A DNA stretch of 64,000 nucleotides from Streptomyces sp. SLBN-31 (GTDB taxonomy: Bacteria > Actinomycetota > Actinomycetes > Streptomycetales > Streptomycetaceae), in contig NZ_VFNC01000001.1 in assembly GCF_006715395.1 (NCBI RefSeq), forward strand, positions 3,348,001 through 3,412,000. Direction: 5' to 3'. Positions 49,060 to 57,228 of the stretch are shown here, piece by piece. Made by a program: the position numbers and the translations under genes. The first letter of the stretch is position 1. Each line of letters opens with the position of its first letter. The notes below the pieces were generated by a model. The model worked only from the letters and a program-made list of their open reading frames with translations, made no database searches and had not been told where the DNA came from.

Positions 49060-52000
49060 TTGGGGGACCAGGAACACGTACACGCGGGCGTCGACCGGAC
49101 CGACCAGCCGGAAAACCCCGCACAGGCCACACCGTCGTTTCCCGCGCAGCTGAGACGGTTGCGCAGGGAGCGCGGTCTGTCGCTGGCGGACCTCGCGCGC
49201 CAGACCCACTACAGCAAGGGCTATCTCAGCAAGATCGAGACCGGCGTCAAGCGGGCGACCGTCGACGTCGCCCGCCAGTGCGACCACATCCTGCGCGCCG
49301 AGGGCGAGTTGCTCCGGCTGGTACGGGAGAACGCCCCGGTGGAGCGCGGCGGCGGACCGGCCGCCGACACCGGTGCGCCCGCCTGCCCGTACCGCGGCCT
49401 GGCGGCGTTCACCCCCCAGGACGCGGCTCGCTTCTTCGGCCGGGAGCGGGCCACCGCCGCGCTGGTCGAGCGGGTCTTCCAACGCGTCGGCGGTGGGCCG
49501 CTGTTGGTGGTCGCCCCGTCCGGCGCCGGTAAGTCCTCCCTGCTGAACGCCGGTCTCGTCCCGGCACTGCGGCGCCCCGGCGGCTTTCCCATGCCCGGCG
49601 CCGACCGCTGGCCCGTCGTCGCCCTCACACCCACCGCGCACCCGCTCGACGAACTCCTCGAACGGGCCACGAAGGTCCTCGGCAGCGACCTCGACCTCAC
49701 CGCGGCCCAGGTGGCCGACCGCCCCGAGGCCCTGCTGGAGGCCGTCCGCGCCCGCTCCGACGACGCCCCGCCGGGCCCCGACGGCCGCCGCCCGCCCCCG
49801 GTGCGGCCCGTACTCCTGGTCGACCAGTTCGAGGAACTGTTCACCCTCTGCTCCGACGAGAACGAGAGACGGACCTTCGTCCGGGTCCTGCGCGCGGTGT
49901 CCACCTGCCCGGACCCGGCGGTCGTCGTGCTCGGCGTCCGCGCCGACTTCTCCGGACGCTGCCTCGAACTCCCCGAACTCGCACCCCTCTTCGGCGAGGG
50001 ACTGTTCGTCCTGCTCCCCATGTCCGTCGCGGAACTGCGGGAGTCCATCACCCGGCCCGCCGAACTCGCCGGCGTCACCCTCGAACCCGGCCTGGTCCCC
50101 CTCCTCCTGCGCGACGCGGGCCTGCGCGACGAACCGGCCGGCGCGAGCGGCGCCACCACACCCGACGACACCCCGCCCGGCGCGCTGCCCCTCATCTCGC
50201 ACGCCCTCCTCGCCACCTGGCAGCAGCGCGAGGACACCACCCTCACGGTGGCCGGCTACGAGCGCACCGGCGGCATCCAGGGCGCCGTCGCCCGCACCGC
50301 CGAGACCGTGTTCGCCCAGCTGTACCCGGCCGAACAGAAGTCGATCCGGCGCATCCTGTCCCGGCTCGTCCACGTGTCCGACGACGGGACCGTCGCCACC
50401 CGGCGCCGCACCGGCCGCAGCGCCCTCATGGAAGAACTCGGCGACGCCGACGCCGCCTCGGCCGCCCTCGACGCGTTCGTCCGGGCCCGGTTGATCACCG
50501 TGGACCGGGACACCGTCGAGATCACCCATGAGGCCCTGCTGCACGCCTGGCCCCGGCTGCGCGACTGGATCCACGCCGACCGGGCCGGACTCCTCATCCA
50601 CCAGCAACTCGCCCACGCCGCCGCCGAATGGGAGCGCGAGCACCGCGACCCCTCCGCGCTCTACCGCGGCACCCGGCTCGACACCGTCCGCTCCTGGGCC
50701 GACGACCTCGACACCCGCGGCCGTCTCGGCCCCCGCGAAGAGGCCTTCCTTCTGGCCAGCCAGGCCGAGGAGGACCTCCACCAACTCATGACGAGACGTC
50801 AGACACGCCTGAAACAGGGTCTGCTCGTCGTCCTGGCCGTGCTGCTCGGCCTCGCCGTGACCGCGGGCGGCCTCGCCTACCAGCAGCGTTCCGCCGCTCT
50901 CGACCAGGAACGCGTCGCCCGGTCCCAGGCCCTCGCCGTGCAGTCCACCTCCCTGGCCGGCGGCCAGCCCGAGGCCTCCATGCTGCTCGCCGAGGAGGCC
51001 TACCGCGCCGCCGCCACCCCCGAGGCGCGCGGCGCCCTGCTGAGCACCCAGGCCCAGGCGTTCTCCGCCCGCCTCGTCGGCCACCACGGGCCCGTCAACG
51101 CGGTCGCCTTCGCTCCCGACGGCCGGCTCCTCGCAACGGCCGAGGCGTACGGCACCGTACAGCTGCGCCGGACCGCAGACCACCGGACCACCGCCACCCT
51201 CACCCTCCCCGGACGCGTCCGCTCGGTGGCTTTCAGCCCCGACGGACGCACGCTCGCGGCGACCTCCACGGACGGGCCGGTACGGATCTGGGACACCGCC
51301 GACCACCGGCTGCGGGCCCTGCTGCCCGCGGCCACCCACGGCGCCCACGCACTCGCCTTCGACCCCCGCGGCCGTACCCTTGCCGTCGCGGCCGACGACG
51401 GATCGATCCAGTTGTGGGACGTGGGCGGCGACCGCCCCACCCCGGTACGGCTCGTCGGCCACACCGGCCGCGTCGACTCGCTCGCCTACGCTCGGGACGG
51501 GCGGACCCTGGCCTCGGGCGGCTCCGACCGGACCGTACGGCTGTGGGACACCGACCGGGCCCGCCAACTGGCCGTCCTCAGGGGGCACACCGACGAAGTG
51601 CTCGGGGTGGCCTTCGCCCCGGACGGGCGCAGCGTGGCCTCCGGCGGCGTCGACCGGACCGTACGGCTGTGGGACGTGGTCACGCACCGGGCCACGGCGA
51701 AGCTCGCCGGACACAGCGACGACGTCAACGCCGTCGCCTACACGCCGGACGGCACCACGGTCGTCAGCGCGGGCGGCGACGGCACGACCCGCCTGTGGGA
51801 CGTCCACACCGGCCGGCCGGCCGCGATCCTCGCGGGCCACACCGACTACGTGATGTCAGTCGCCGTGAACTCCACCGGGTGGACGCTCGCCACCGGAGGG
51901 TTCGACCAGTCCGTGGTGCTGTGGGACCTGCGCGGCCCGGTGCTGACGGCGCGTCCGTTCACTGAGGTCTCGCAGGCCGCGTACAGCCCGGACGGAAAAC

Positions 52001-52923
52001 TGCTGGCCACCGCTGACGCGGACCACACCGTACGGCTGTGGGACGTGGCCCGGCACCGGATCGTGCGGACCTTCACGGGCCACCGCGAGAGCGTGTTCTC
52101 GGTGGCGTTCGCGCCGGACGGCCGCACCCTGGCGTCGGCGGGCTCGGACGGCACCGTCCGGCTGTGGGACATCCCCTCGCACCGCGCGCTCGTCACCCTC
52201 ACCGGCCACACCGGGGACGTGTTCTCGGTGGCGTTCGCCCCGGACGGCCGCACCCTCGCCTCGGCCGGCGCCGACCGCACGGTCCGCCTGTGGGACGTCG
52301 CGACCCACCGTCAACTCGCCGTCCTGACCGGGCATGTGGACTACGCCAACGATGTCGCGTTCAGTCCGGACGGCCGCACCCTGGCCAGCGCGGGCGACGA
52401 TCTGACGGTACGGCTGTGGGACACGGCCGGCCACCGCCTGCTCGCCACCCTCACCGGGCACACCGGCGCCGTACGCGGCGTCGCCTTCAGCCCCGACGGG
52501 GCGACCCTCGCGAGCAGCGGCAACGACGGCACGGTCCGCCTGTGGGACGTCCGCCACCGTCGCCTCGAGGCCTCCCTGACCGGCCACACCGGCTCGGTCC
52601 GCGGCATCGCCTTCTCCCCGGACGGCCGCCTGATCGCAAGCAGCGGCAGCGACCGTACGGTTCGGCTCTGGGACGTGCCCGGACGGCGGCCCTGGGCCAC
52701 GCTCACCGGGCACACGAACGCGGTGTGGGGCGTCGCGTTCACCCCGGACGGGCGGACGGTGGCCAGCAGCAGCAACGACGGGACCGTACGCCTGTGGGAC
52801 CTGGACCTCGGCGCCCGGCTCACCAGGATCTGCCGACTGCGCCGGGCGATCGGTCCACGGGAGCGCAAGGCGCTGATGCCGGGACTGCCCGTGTCCCTCA
52901 CTCCCGGGTGCGCGCGGCCCTGA
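49060..52923 (+). CDS. HTH-STAND NTPase-WD40 protein (nSTAND1 type), TTG start
   Basis: A 1287-residue protein. TTG 49060 is the start, since AGGGGGA lies 5 nt upstream. An XRE helix-turn-helix (about residues 28-90: LADLARQTHYSKGYLSKIETG) is followed by a Novel-STAND NTPase with CPYRGLAAFTPQDAARFFGRE, Walker A APSGAGKSS (about 150-158) and Walker B LLVDQFEEL (about 250-258). Then come a winged-helix region, one membrane segment (about 587-607) and 14 WD40 repeats to the end, i.e. two seven-bladed propellers. STAND proteins are signal-triggered switches; several act in phage defence or regulation. An HTH combined with a membrane segment suggests a membrane-tethered regulator. Partner and signal are unknown. 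Confidence 0.9.
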   Translation: MGDQEHVHAGVDRTDQPENPAQATPSFPAQLRRLRRERGLSLADLARQTHYSKGYLSKIETGVKRATVDVARQCDHILRAEGELLRLVRENAPVERGGGPAADTGAPACPYRGLAAFTPQDAARFFGRERATAALVERVFQRVGGGPLLVVAPSGAGKSSLLNAGLVPALRRPGGFPMPGADRWPVVALTPTAHPLDELLERATKVLGSDLDLTAAQVADRPEALLEAVRARSDDAPPGPDGRRPPPVRPVLLVDQFEELFTLCSDENERRTFVRVLRAVSTCPDPAVVVLGVRADFSGRCLELPELAPLFGEGLFVLLPMSVAELRESITRPAELAGVTLEPGLVPLLLRDAGLRDEPAGASGATTPDDTPPGALPLISHALLATWQQREDTTLTVAGYERTGGIQGAVARTAETVFAQLYPAEQKSIRRILSRLVHVSDDGTVATRRRTGRSALMEELGDADAASAALDAFVRARLITVDRDTVEITHEALLHAWPRLRDWIHADRAGLLIHQQLAHAAAEWEREHRDPSALYRGTRLDTVRSWADDLDTRGRLGPREEAFLLASQAEEDLHQLMTRRQTRLKQGLLVVLAVLLGLAVTAGGLAYQQRSAALDQERVARSQALAVQSTSLAGGQPEASMLLAEEAYRAAATPEARGALLSTQAQAFSARLVGHHGPVNAVAFAPDGRLLATAEAYGTVQLRRTADHRTTATLTLPGRVRSVAFSPDGRTLAATSTDGPVRIWDTADHRLRALLPAATHGAHALAFDPRGRTLAVAADDGSIQLWDVGGDRPTPVRLVGHTGRVDSLAYARDGRTLASGGSDRTVRLWDTDRARQLAVLRGHTDEVLGVAFAPDGRSVASGGVDRTVRLWDVVTHRATAKLAGHSDDVNAVAYTPDGTTVVSAGGDGTTRLWDVHTGRPAAILAGHTDYVMSVAVNSTGWTLATGGFDQSVVLWDLRGPVLTARPFTEVSQAAYSPDGKLLATADADHTVRLWDVARHRIVRTFTGHRESVFSVAFAPDGRTLASAGSDGTVRLWDIPSHRALVTLTGHTGDVFSVAFAPDGRTLASAGADRTVRLWDVATHRQLAVLTGHVDYANDVAFSPDGRTLASAGDDLTVRLWDTAGHRLLATLTGHTGAVRGVAFSPDGATLASSGNDGTVRLWDVRHRRLEASLTGHTGSVRGIAFSPDGRLIASSGSDRTVRLWDVPGRRPWATLTGHTNAVWGVAFTPDGRTVASSSNDGTVRLWDLDLGARLTRICRLRRAIGPRERKALMPGLPVSLTPGCARP

Positions 52924-52958
52924 CGGCGGGCGGCCGGCCGGATCGCACTGGTGGCGGG

Positions 52959-52978
52959 GGGTTTCCCAAGGGTTTCCC
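52959..52978 (+). repeat. two GGGTTTCCC direct repeats with 11-bp period
   Basis: GGGTTTCCC at 52959-52967 and 52970-52978, one helical turn apart, upstream of the NlpC/P60 gene. Shared with the region upstream of 48508. Confidence 0.55.
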
Positions 52979-53082
52979 GTTGCCTCTCGGCGTGGGGTGA
53001 CGCCGGGTGCTCGACCCACCGAGGCCCGGTCGGCAGGCTGATGCACGACCATTCACGCAGCACAGAAAACGGGGGTCCCGGC

Positions 53083-53943
53083 ATGCTCCGGCGGACCGGA
53101 ATCATCGGCACACTCATCGGGCTACTGGCCCTCCTCCTCTGGGCGCCCGCGGCAGTCGCCGCGCCCGCCGCGTCCACCGCCCCGGCGGCAAGCGGATGCG
53201 GAGTCCTCGCGTCCGGCGGCTCCGCGGCCGCCGAGCGCGCGATCGCCGCCGCCTGCGCCCAAGTCGACGCGGGCACCTGGTACACGTGGGGCGGCGGCCA
53301 CGGCGCCCAGCCCGGCGCCACCTACGGCCAGGTCGACCCCATCGACCCGGCCAGCGAACACGACCCCGAGCGGCTGGGCTTCGACTGCTCGGGCCTGGTG
53401 CGGTACGCCTACGCACAGGCCGCAGGCTCCGACATCCTCAACGGCGACGCCAGCCAGCAGTACTACACGGTCCGCGCCGCCGCCCGCTTCACCGCCGACC
53501 AGGGCACCGCCCCGCTGCTCCCCGGCGATCTGCTGGCCTACGGGACCTCGGCGGACCTGCACCACATCGCGATCTACCTCGGCGCCGGCAAGATGGTCGA
53601 GGCGAAGCAGTCCGGTACGCATCTGATGGTCAGTGACGTCCGCCTGGGCGGCGACTACTTCGGGGCCCTCCGCGTCAACACCGGCGCGGTCACCGGGCAT
53701 GTCTTCAAGACCTGGGGCACCGGAGTGTGGACGAAGAAGGCACCCTCCGTCGGCGCCGGCCGCGTCTACGCCTTCCCCGGTCCGACCATCATCCGGGTCG
53801 AGTGCCAGAAGCACGCCGAGGTCGTCACATCCGACGGCTACACCAACGACGCCTGGGCCTATCTGCCCGACTACAAGGCCTGGATGACGAACATCTACAT
53901 CCAGGGCCCGGCCTGGCTGGACGGCGTACCCACCTGCACCTGA
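53083..53943 (+). CDS. secreted NlpC/P60-family peptidase
   Basis: A 286-residue protein from ATG 53083, giving a compact signal peptide (GIIGTLIGLLALLLW, ending AVAAP); ATG 53041 is an alternative. The NlpC/P60 domain (about residues 50-205) has the catalytic cysteine in GFDCSGLVRYAYA (about residue 102) and histidine in LHHIAIYLG (about 164). A C-terminal SH3-like or lectin-like part follows. It likely cleaves cell-wall peptides or an amide in a secreted substrate. GGGTTTCCC repeats and the STAND gene lie upstream. Confidence 0.82.
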   Translation: MLRRTGIIGTLIGLLALLLWAPAAVAAPAASTAPAASGCGVLASGGSAAAERAIAAACAQVDAGTWYTWGGGHGAQPGATYGQVDPIDPASEHDPERLGFDCSGLVRYAYAQAAGSDILNGDASQQYYTVRAAARFTADQGTAPLLPGDLLAYGTSADLHHIAIYLGAGKMVEAKQSGTHLMVSDVRLGGDYFGALRVNTGAVTGHVFKTWGTGVWTKKAPSVGAGRVYAFPGPTIIRVECQKHAEVVTSDGYTNDAWAYLPDYKAWMTNIYIQGPAWLDGVPTCT

Positions 53944-53953
53944 GCCCACCACC

Positions 53954-54000
53954 CGGGCTCCCCTCGCCCACGGCGACCGCCGACGAGCGAGGGGAGCCCG
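53954..54000. terminator. intrinsic terminator
   Basis: Perfect 14-bp arms CGGGCTCCCCTCGC / GCGAGGGGAGCCCG with a 19-nt loop, 10 bp behind the NlpC/P60 gene. Confidence 0.75.
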
Positions 54001-54018
54001 CCGTGCGATCCTGCCCGG

Positions 54019-54399
54019 ATGAATGATCTCGGTGACGCGCACATGCGTATATGGACCCTGCGTATTACGGCCCTGCTCGCGGCAGACGCTCAGGACCAGC
54101 TTGCCTGGCTGGGCGAGCGGCAATGGGACACGGAGTCCGTCGTGGAAGAGCTGGAACTCCTCTGCCGCGTCTCCGAGGGGCTTGCGGAGCGCGGATTCTT
54201 CGAATCCCGGAATCTGCCCGATCTCCGGGCCATCGGCCGCTGCCTCACCGAGATCGACACCGCGCGTGGCGCCGACTTGTGGAACGAGGCCCTGATCACC
54301 GACCCGGCGTGGTCCGAAATACGCATGTATGCCCGCCAGTTCCTCCTCGCGACGCTGGGCGGCTGGCACCAGCCACTGCCGCGCCGCCCAATGAAATAG
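54019..54399 (+). CDS. hypothetical protein
   Basis: A 126-residue, mostly helical, acidic protein (AHMRIWTLRITALLAADAQ, ESVVEELELLCRVSEGLAERG). No signal, membrane segment or family motif that I recognise. GATCCT ends 6 nt before the ATG, so it may be leaderless. Downstream of a terminator and followed by the promoter of the methyltransferase gene, it is probably monocistronic. Confidence 0.65.
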   Translation: MNDLGDAHMRIWTLRITALLAADAQDQLAWLGERQWDTESVVEELELLCRVSEGLAERGFFESRNLPDLRAIGRCLTEIDTARGADLWNEALITDPAWSEIRMYARQFLLATLGGWHQPLPRRPMK

Positions 54400-54465
54400 C
54401 TTGCGGATTTCGGGTCCTGAATCGATCCCGAATCTGTCCTCAATTAGTCCGGGCATAAACGGGGT

Positions 54466-54494
54466 TTGACCCGATAACCGGCTCAATTTAATGT
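54466..54494 (+). promoter_or_regulatory. leaderless promoter of the methyltransferase gene
   Basis: TTGACC (54466-54471) and TAATGT (54489-54494) with a 17-bp spacer; 6 nt later is ATG 54501. Confidence 0.75.
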
Positions 54495-54500
54495 GACGCC

Positions 54501-55124
54501 ATGGATATTGGTCGATGGAATCCGAACATTCACTACTATCCCGTTGTTCTCGGCTTCGTGCCCGGGAACTGTCGCGAGGCGCTGGACGTGGGGTGCGGGG
54601 ACGGAACACTCGCCCGTCTGCTGGCTTCGAGGTCCGGCCGGGTCACCGGGATCGATCTCTCCGCGGAGATGGTCGAGTCGGCTCGGGAGAAGAGCGAAGG
54701 GGTCGAGAACGCCCGGTTCCTGGAGGCGGACTTCCTCGAAGCAGGTGGCCGTGAGCTTCCGCTGGGCCACTACGACCTGATCACCATGGTGGCCGTCGCT
54801 CACCACCTTGGCACCGAACGCGCGTTGGCCCGGTCGGCCGAGCTGCTGGCCCCCGGCGGGAGATTGGCCGTCATCGGACTCGCCGGCCCCGGATCCGTCG
54901 TCGATCTACTCCACCTGGCCGCGGCGGTCCCCTCGGTGAAACTGCTGAGCCGGCGCAGGGGAGGCAGCACCGCACCGGCGAAGATGCCCGTGGCGGACCC
55001 GGACACCACGTTCGCTGAAGCACGCGAGATCGCCCACCGTGTGCTGCCGGGCAGCCAGTTCCGGCGCCGCCTGCTGTGGCGCTACACCTTGCTGTGGGAG
55101 AAGCCCCGCGACGGTCGCGGCTGA
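54501..55124 (+). CDS. class I SAM-dependent methyltransferase
   Basis: A 207-residue protein with the Rossmann SAM motif ALDVGCGDGTLARLL (about residues 27-41), the acidic residue of motif II (VTGIDLSAEMVESA) and YDLITMVAVAHHL as motif IV. The acceptor is unknown; UbiE/Methyltransf_11-type. Start fixed by the leaderless promoter. Followed at 37 bp by a separately promoted SUKH gene. Confidence 0.87.
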   Translation: MDIGRWNPNIHYYPVVLGFVPGNCREALDVGCGDGTLARLLASRSGRVTGIDLSAEMVESAREKSEGVENARFLEADFLEAGGRELPLGHYDLITMVAVAHHLGTERALARSAELLAPGGRLAVIGLAGPGSVVDLLHLAAAVPSVKLLSRRRGGSTAPAKMPVADPDTTFAEAREIAHRVLPGSQFRRRLLWRYTLLWEKPRDGRG

Positions 55125-55127
55125 GCC

Positions 55128-55156
55128 TTGAGTGTCAGTGCCGTGCGCTTCACTGT
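55128..55156 (+). promoter_or_regulatory. probable leaderless promoter of the SUKH gene
   Basis: TTGAGT (55128-55133) and CACTGT (55151-55156), 17-bp spacer, 5 nt before ATG 55162. Confidence 0.5.
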
Positions 55157-55161
55157 CCGCC

Positions 55162-55965
55162 ATGGAGCTCACGCAATCGACCGTCAACGACCTTCTGGCG
55201 CAACTCGGCCCGGGAGGCGGACACATGTACCTGCCCCTCGACCTGGACCCGCAGCATGTGACCGACCTGCTCTGCGACAGGTACGGCGCACCGCGCACCC
55301 TCGTCCTCGACGGCGTCACCGATCCGACGGTCGACGACTCCAAAGGCGCCGCTCTGCTCGGGGCATTCGAGGACCGGGCCGTGACGATACGAGCGTGGGC
55401 GTACGGGGATCAGTGGGTGGGCACGGGCACGACGCATGACGCCGAAGGGATCGAAAGGCCGGTGCTCGTGGTCGCGCCCAGGGAAGTGCCCGAGCCTCCG
55501 CGAGTCGTTGAGGACGAGGGCGAGGACGTCGACTGGGTGGTGCGGCTCGAACAGATCACCGGGTGGACGCAGCCCGCTCGGCGGCCGGACGTGGACTGGA
55601 CGGAGACGGAGTCGCGCCTGGGCACCGCGCTGCCGAGCGACTACAAGCGCATGGTCGAGACGTTCGGAGAGGGTGCCTTCGACGGATTCCTGGGCCTGAA
55701 CCAGGAGCCCTGGACAGGTCTCAGCCGGGACGGCCTGCTCATCTGGGCGGGCACGGAGCACGAGAACCTGCACTGCTGGAAGGCCGACGGCGACGACCCC
55801 GATCGCTGGACCGTCGTCGTCCGGTCCTTCGACGGTGAGGACGTCGCCTTCGACTGCCGGGCCGCGGAGTTCGTATGCCGGGTCCTGACCGACCCGCACC
55901 ACCCGTTCACGATGGCCCACTACTTCGACACGCACTGGTTCATGAACTACCGGTCGAGCGACTGA
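55162..55965 (+). CDS. SMI1/KNR4 (SUKH) family protein
   Basis: A 267-residue protein. The C-terminal half is a SUKH domain: DWTETESRLGTALPSDYKRMVETFGEGAFDGFLG, with GLLIWAGTEHENLHCWK and DDPDRWTVVV further on. The N-terminal 130 residues contain HMYLPLDLDPQHVTDLLCDRYG and may be a separate domain. SUKH proteins often are immunity proteins for contact-dependent toxins, but no toxin is encoded beside it, so it may be an orphan. ATG 55162 is the last in-frame start compatible with the promoter. Confidence 0.78.
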   Translation: MELTQSTVNDLLAQLGPGGGHMYLPLDLDPQHVTDLLCDRYGAPRTLVLDGVTDPTVDDSKGAALLGAFEDRAVTIRAWAYGDQWVGTGTTHDAEGIERPVLVVAPREVPEPPRVVEDEGEDVDWVVRLEQITGWTQPARRPDVDWTETESRLGTALPSDYKRMVETFGEGAFDGFLGLNQEPWTGLSRDGLLIWAGTEHENLHCWKADGDDPDRWTVVVRSFDGEDVAFDCRAAEFVCRVLTDPHHPFTMAHYFDTHWFMNYRSSD

Positions 55966-56107
55966 ACCACCCTTTGCAGGAAGGGAATTCACCTGTCCCG
56001 CACCCCCGGTAACGGATCGGGACCGCGTCGGGAACCCGCTCCGGCACTCTCAAGTCATCGGAAGGCGGGGGCCGATGGGGAACCGTCCGAAGGACAGGGA
56101 GACCGGG

Positions 56108-56725
56108 GTGACCAGGATCGTACTGATGTCGGGCAGTCTGCGGCGCGGCTCGGTGAACAGCACCGCAGTCGCGACGATCGGCCGGCTGCTCGCGCGGCGG
56201 GGCGCACAGGTGCACACGCCGCTGCTGGATCTGCGGACTCTGCCGTACTACGACCAGGACCTCGACGCGGCCGACGGCCCGGCCACCGTGGCCCGGGCGC
56301 GGCGGCTGCTCGGATCGGCGGACGCCCTGGTGATCAGCACCCCCTCCTACAACGGAGGCGCTCCAGGTGTCCTGAAGAACGCCCTGGACTGGCTCTCCCG
56401 CCCCTGGGGCGACAGCGCCCTGACGGGATTGCCGACGGCGCTGATGAGCGCCTCACCCGGGCCCCGCGGGGCGGCGGACGCCCAGCCGGGACTGCGGGTG
56501 AACCTCGAACGCTCCGGAGCGGTCCTCATCGACCACCGGCCCCTCGCGCTCGGCGACGCGGAAGCCCTGCCGCGTACGGACCAGGGGTTCACCGATCCGT
56601 CGGTCCTAGCCCTGCTGGAGGAACTGGCCGACTCCGTATGGGCGGCCCGGCGCGGCGCGGCCGACGCCGAGGTGATCCGCCCGCCGGCCGGTGACGGTGG
56701 GCTGCACCCCGCGGCCGTCGCCTGA
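56108..56725 (+). CDS. NADPH-dependent FMN reductase-family protein
   Basis: A 205-residue flavodoxin-like protein from GTG 56108 (GGGAG upstream). MSGSLRRGSVNSTAV binds the FMN phosphate, and STPSYNGGAPGVLKNALDWLSRP is the conserved loop. It matches the NADPH-dependent FMN reductase/azoreductase-like group. It ends 175 bp before the first micro-ORF and could supply reduced flavin for the biosynthetic operon downstream, but co-transcription is not evident. Confidence 0.82.
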   Translation: MTRIVLMSGSLRRGSVNSTAVATIGRLLARRGAQVHTPLLDLRTLPYYDQDLDAADGPATVARARRLLGSADALVISTPSYNGGAPGVLKNALDWLSRPWGDSALTGLPTALMSASPGPRGAADAQPGLRVNLERSGAVLIDHRPLALGDAEALPRTDQGFTDPSVLALLEELADSVWAARRGAADAEVIRPPAGDGGLHPAAVA

Positions 56726-56899
56726 GACCTGCCGGTCCCGGCGCGGCGCCGTGACGCGCCGCGTCCCTCACAGACTTGCCCCCTGCGTGGTGCCCACAAG
56801 GTACGCGTCGGTGGCAGGAACGCCCGTCCGGCCATGGACGGCACTTCGCTTCGGCACCACGCCACGTGGAGCCCGGATCCAGGAAAGGGGGTGCCCCTC
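56726..56899 (+). promoter_or_regulatory. upstream region of the micro-ORF locus
   Basis: 174 bp without a gene. A weak TTGCCC followed by an AAGGTA-like -10 lies around 56776-56804. It must hold the promoter of the micro-ORFs unless they are read through from the FMN-reductase gene. Confidence 0.3.
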
Positions 56900-56941
56900 A
56901 TGACGAAGCTCGTCCGCCGCGTGACCCGCGCCGCCATCTGA
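56900..56941 (+). CDS. micro-ORF 1, 13-residue peptide MTKLVRRVTRAAI
   Basis: ATG to TGA, 14 codons. AAAGGGGG lies 8-15 nt upstream. The peptide is strongly basic (one Lys, three Arg). The whole ORF plus one preceding base is identical to the second copy at 56997. No known family is recognised. Possible roles: precursor or scaffold peptide for the downstream enzymes, a secreted or signalling peptide, or an attenuation leader peptide. Confidence 0.7.
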   Translation: MTKLVRRVTRAAI

Positions 56942-56996
56942 GGCGCCCTGTCAGTTCCCTTGCCACGAGGTAAGAATGCGAAGGAGGTGCAGTCCC

Positions 56997-57038
56997 ATGA
57001 CGAAGCTCGTCCGCCGCGTGACCCGCGCCGCCATCTGA
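56997..57038 (+). CDS. micro-ORF 2, identical 13-residue peptide MTKLVRRVTRAAI
   Basis: Same nucleotide sequence as micro-ORF 1 but with a better ribosome-binding site, AAGGAGGTG, 8 nt upstream of the ATG. The 55 bp between the two copies and the flanks differ, so selection seems to hold the coding part. It is followed 32 bp later by a GC-rich hairpin and then by the beta-propeller gene. Confidence 0.75.
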   Translation: MTKLVRRVTRAAI

Positions 57039-57070
57039 TGCGTCCTCATCCTGTAGCGCAGTGAGGAATC

Positions 57071-57106
57071 GCCCCCTGGGGCCGGGTCACCCCAGCCCCG
57101 GGGGGC
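57071..57106 (+). terminator. hairpin between micro-ORFs and the biosynthetic operon
   Basis: GCCCCCTGGGGC pairs with GCCCCGGGGGGC over 12 bp (one G:T pair), loop 12 nt. No T-run directly after it. It may partly terminate transcription behind the micro-ORFs or act as an attenuator, giving more micro-ORF than operon mRNA. Confidence 0.5.
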
Positions 57107-57228
57107 ATGTCCACGTTCGCACGGCGCACCTCGTACCCCGCCGGCGCGGCCTTCTTTTCTTGCTCATCAATCCCTCTGCTCACTTTTTGTTGCCGCTTCA
57201 GCCCGTCCGACAGGAGTGGAGTCTCACC

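Noticed and set aside
49024..51840. A 938-codon minus-strand open frame opposite the STAND gene
   Set aside because: Antisense shadow with G/V/A-rich repeats; the plus strand encodes Walker motifs and WD40 repeats.
51061..52800. Regularly spaced similar DNA units of about 126 bp, at first glance an array
   Set aside because: They are coding WD40 repeats in frame, not a CRISPR or tandem satellite.
54019..54399. Consideration of the 126-residue protein as toxin or antitoxin
   Set aside because: No motif, partner gene or operator supports it.
57061..57228. N-terminal extension of the beta-propeller protein
   Set aside because: The extra 56 residues cover the hairpin, lack an RBS and look non-coding; ATG 57229 has GGAG upstream.
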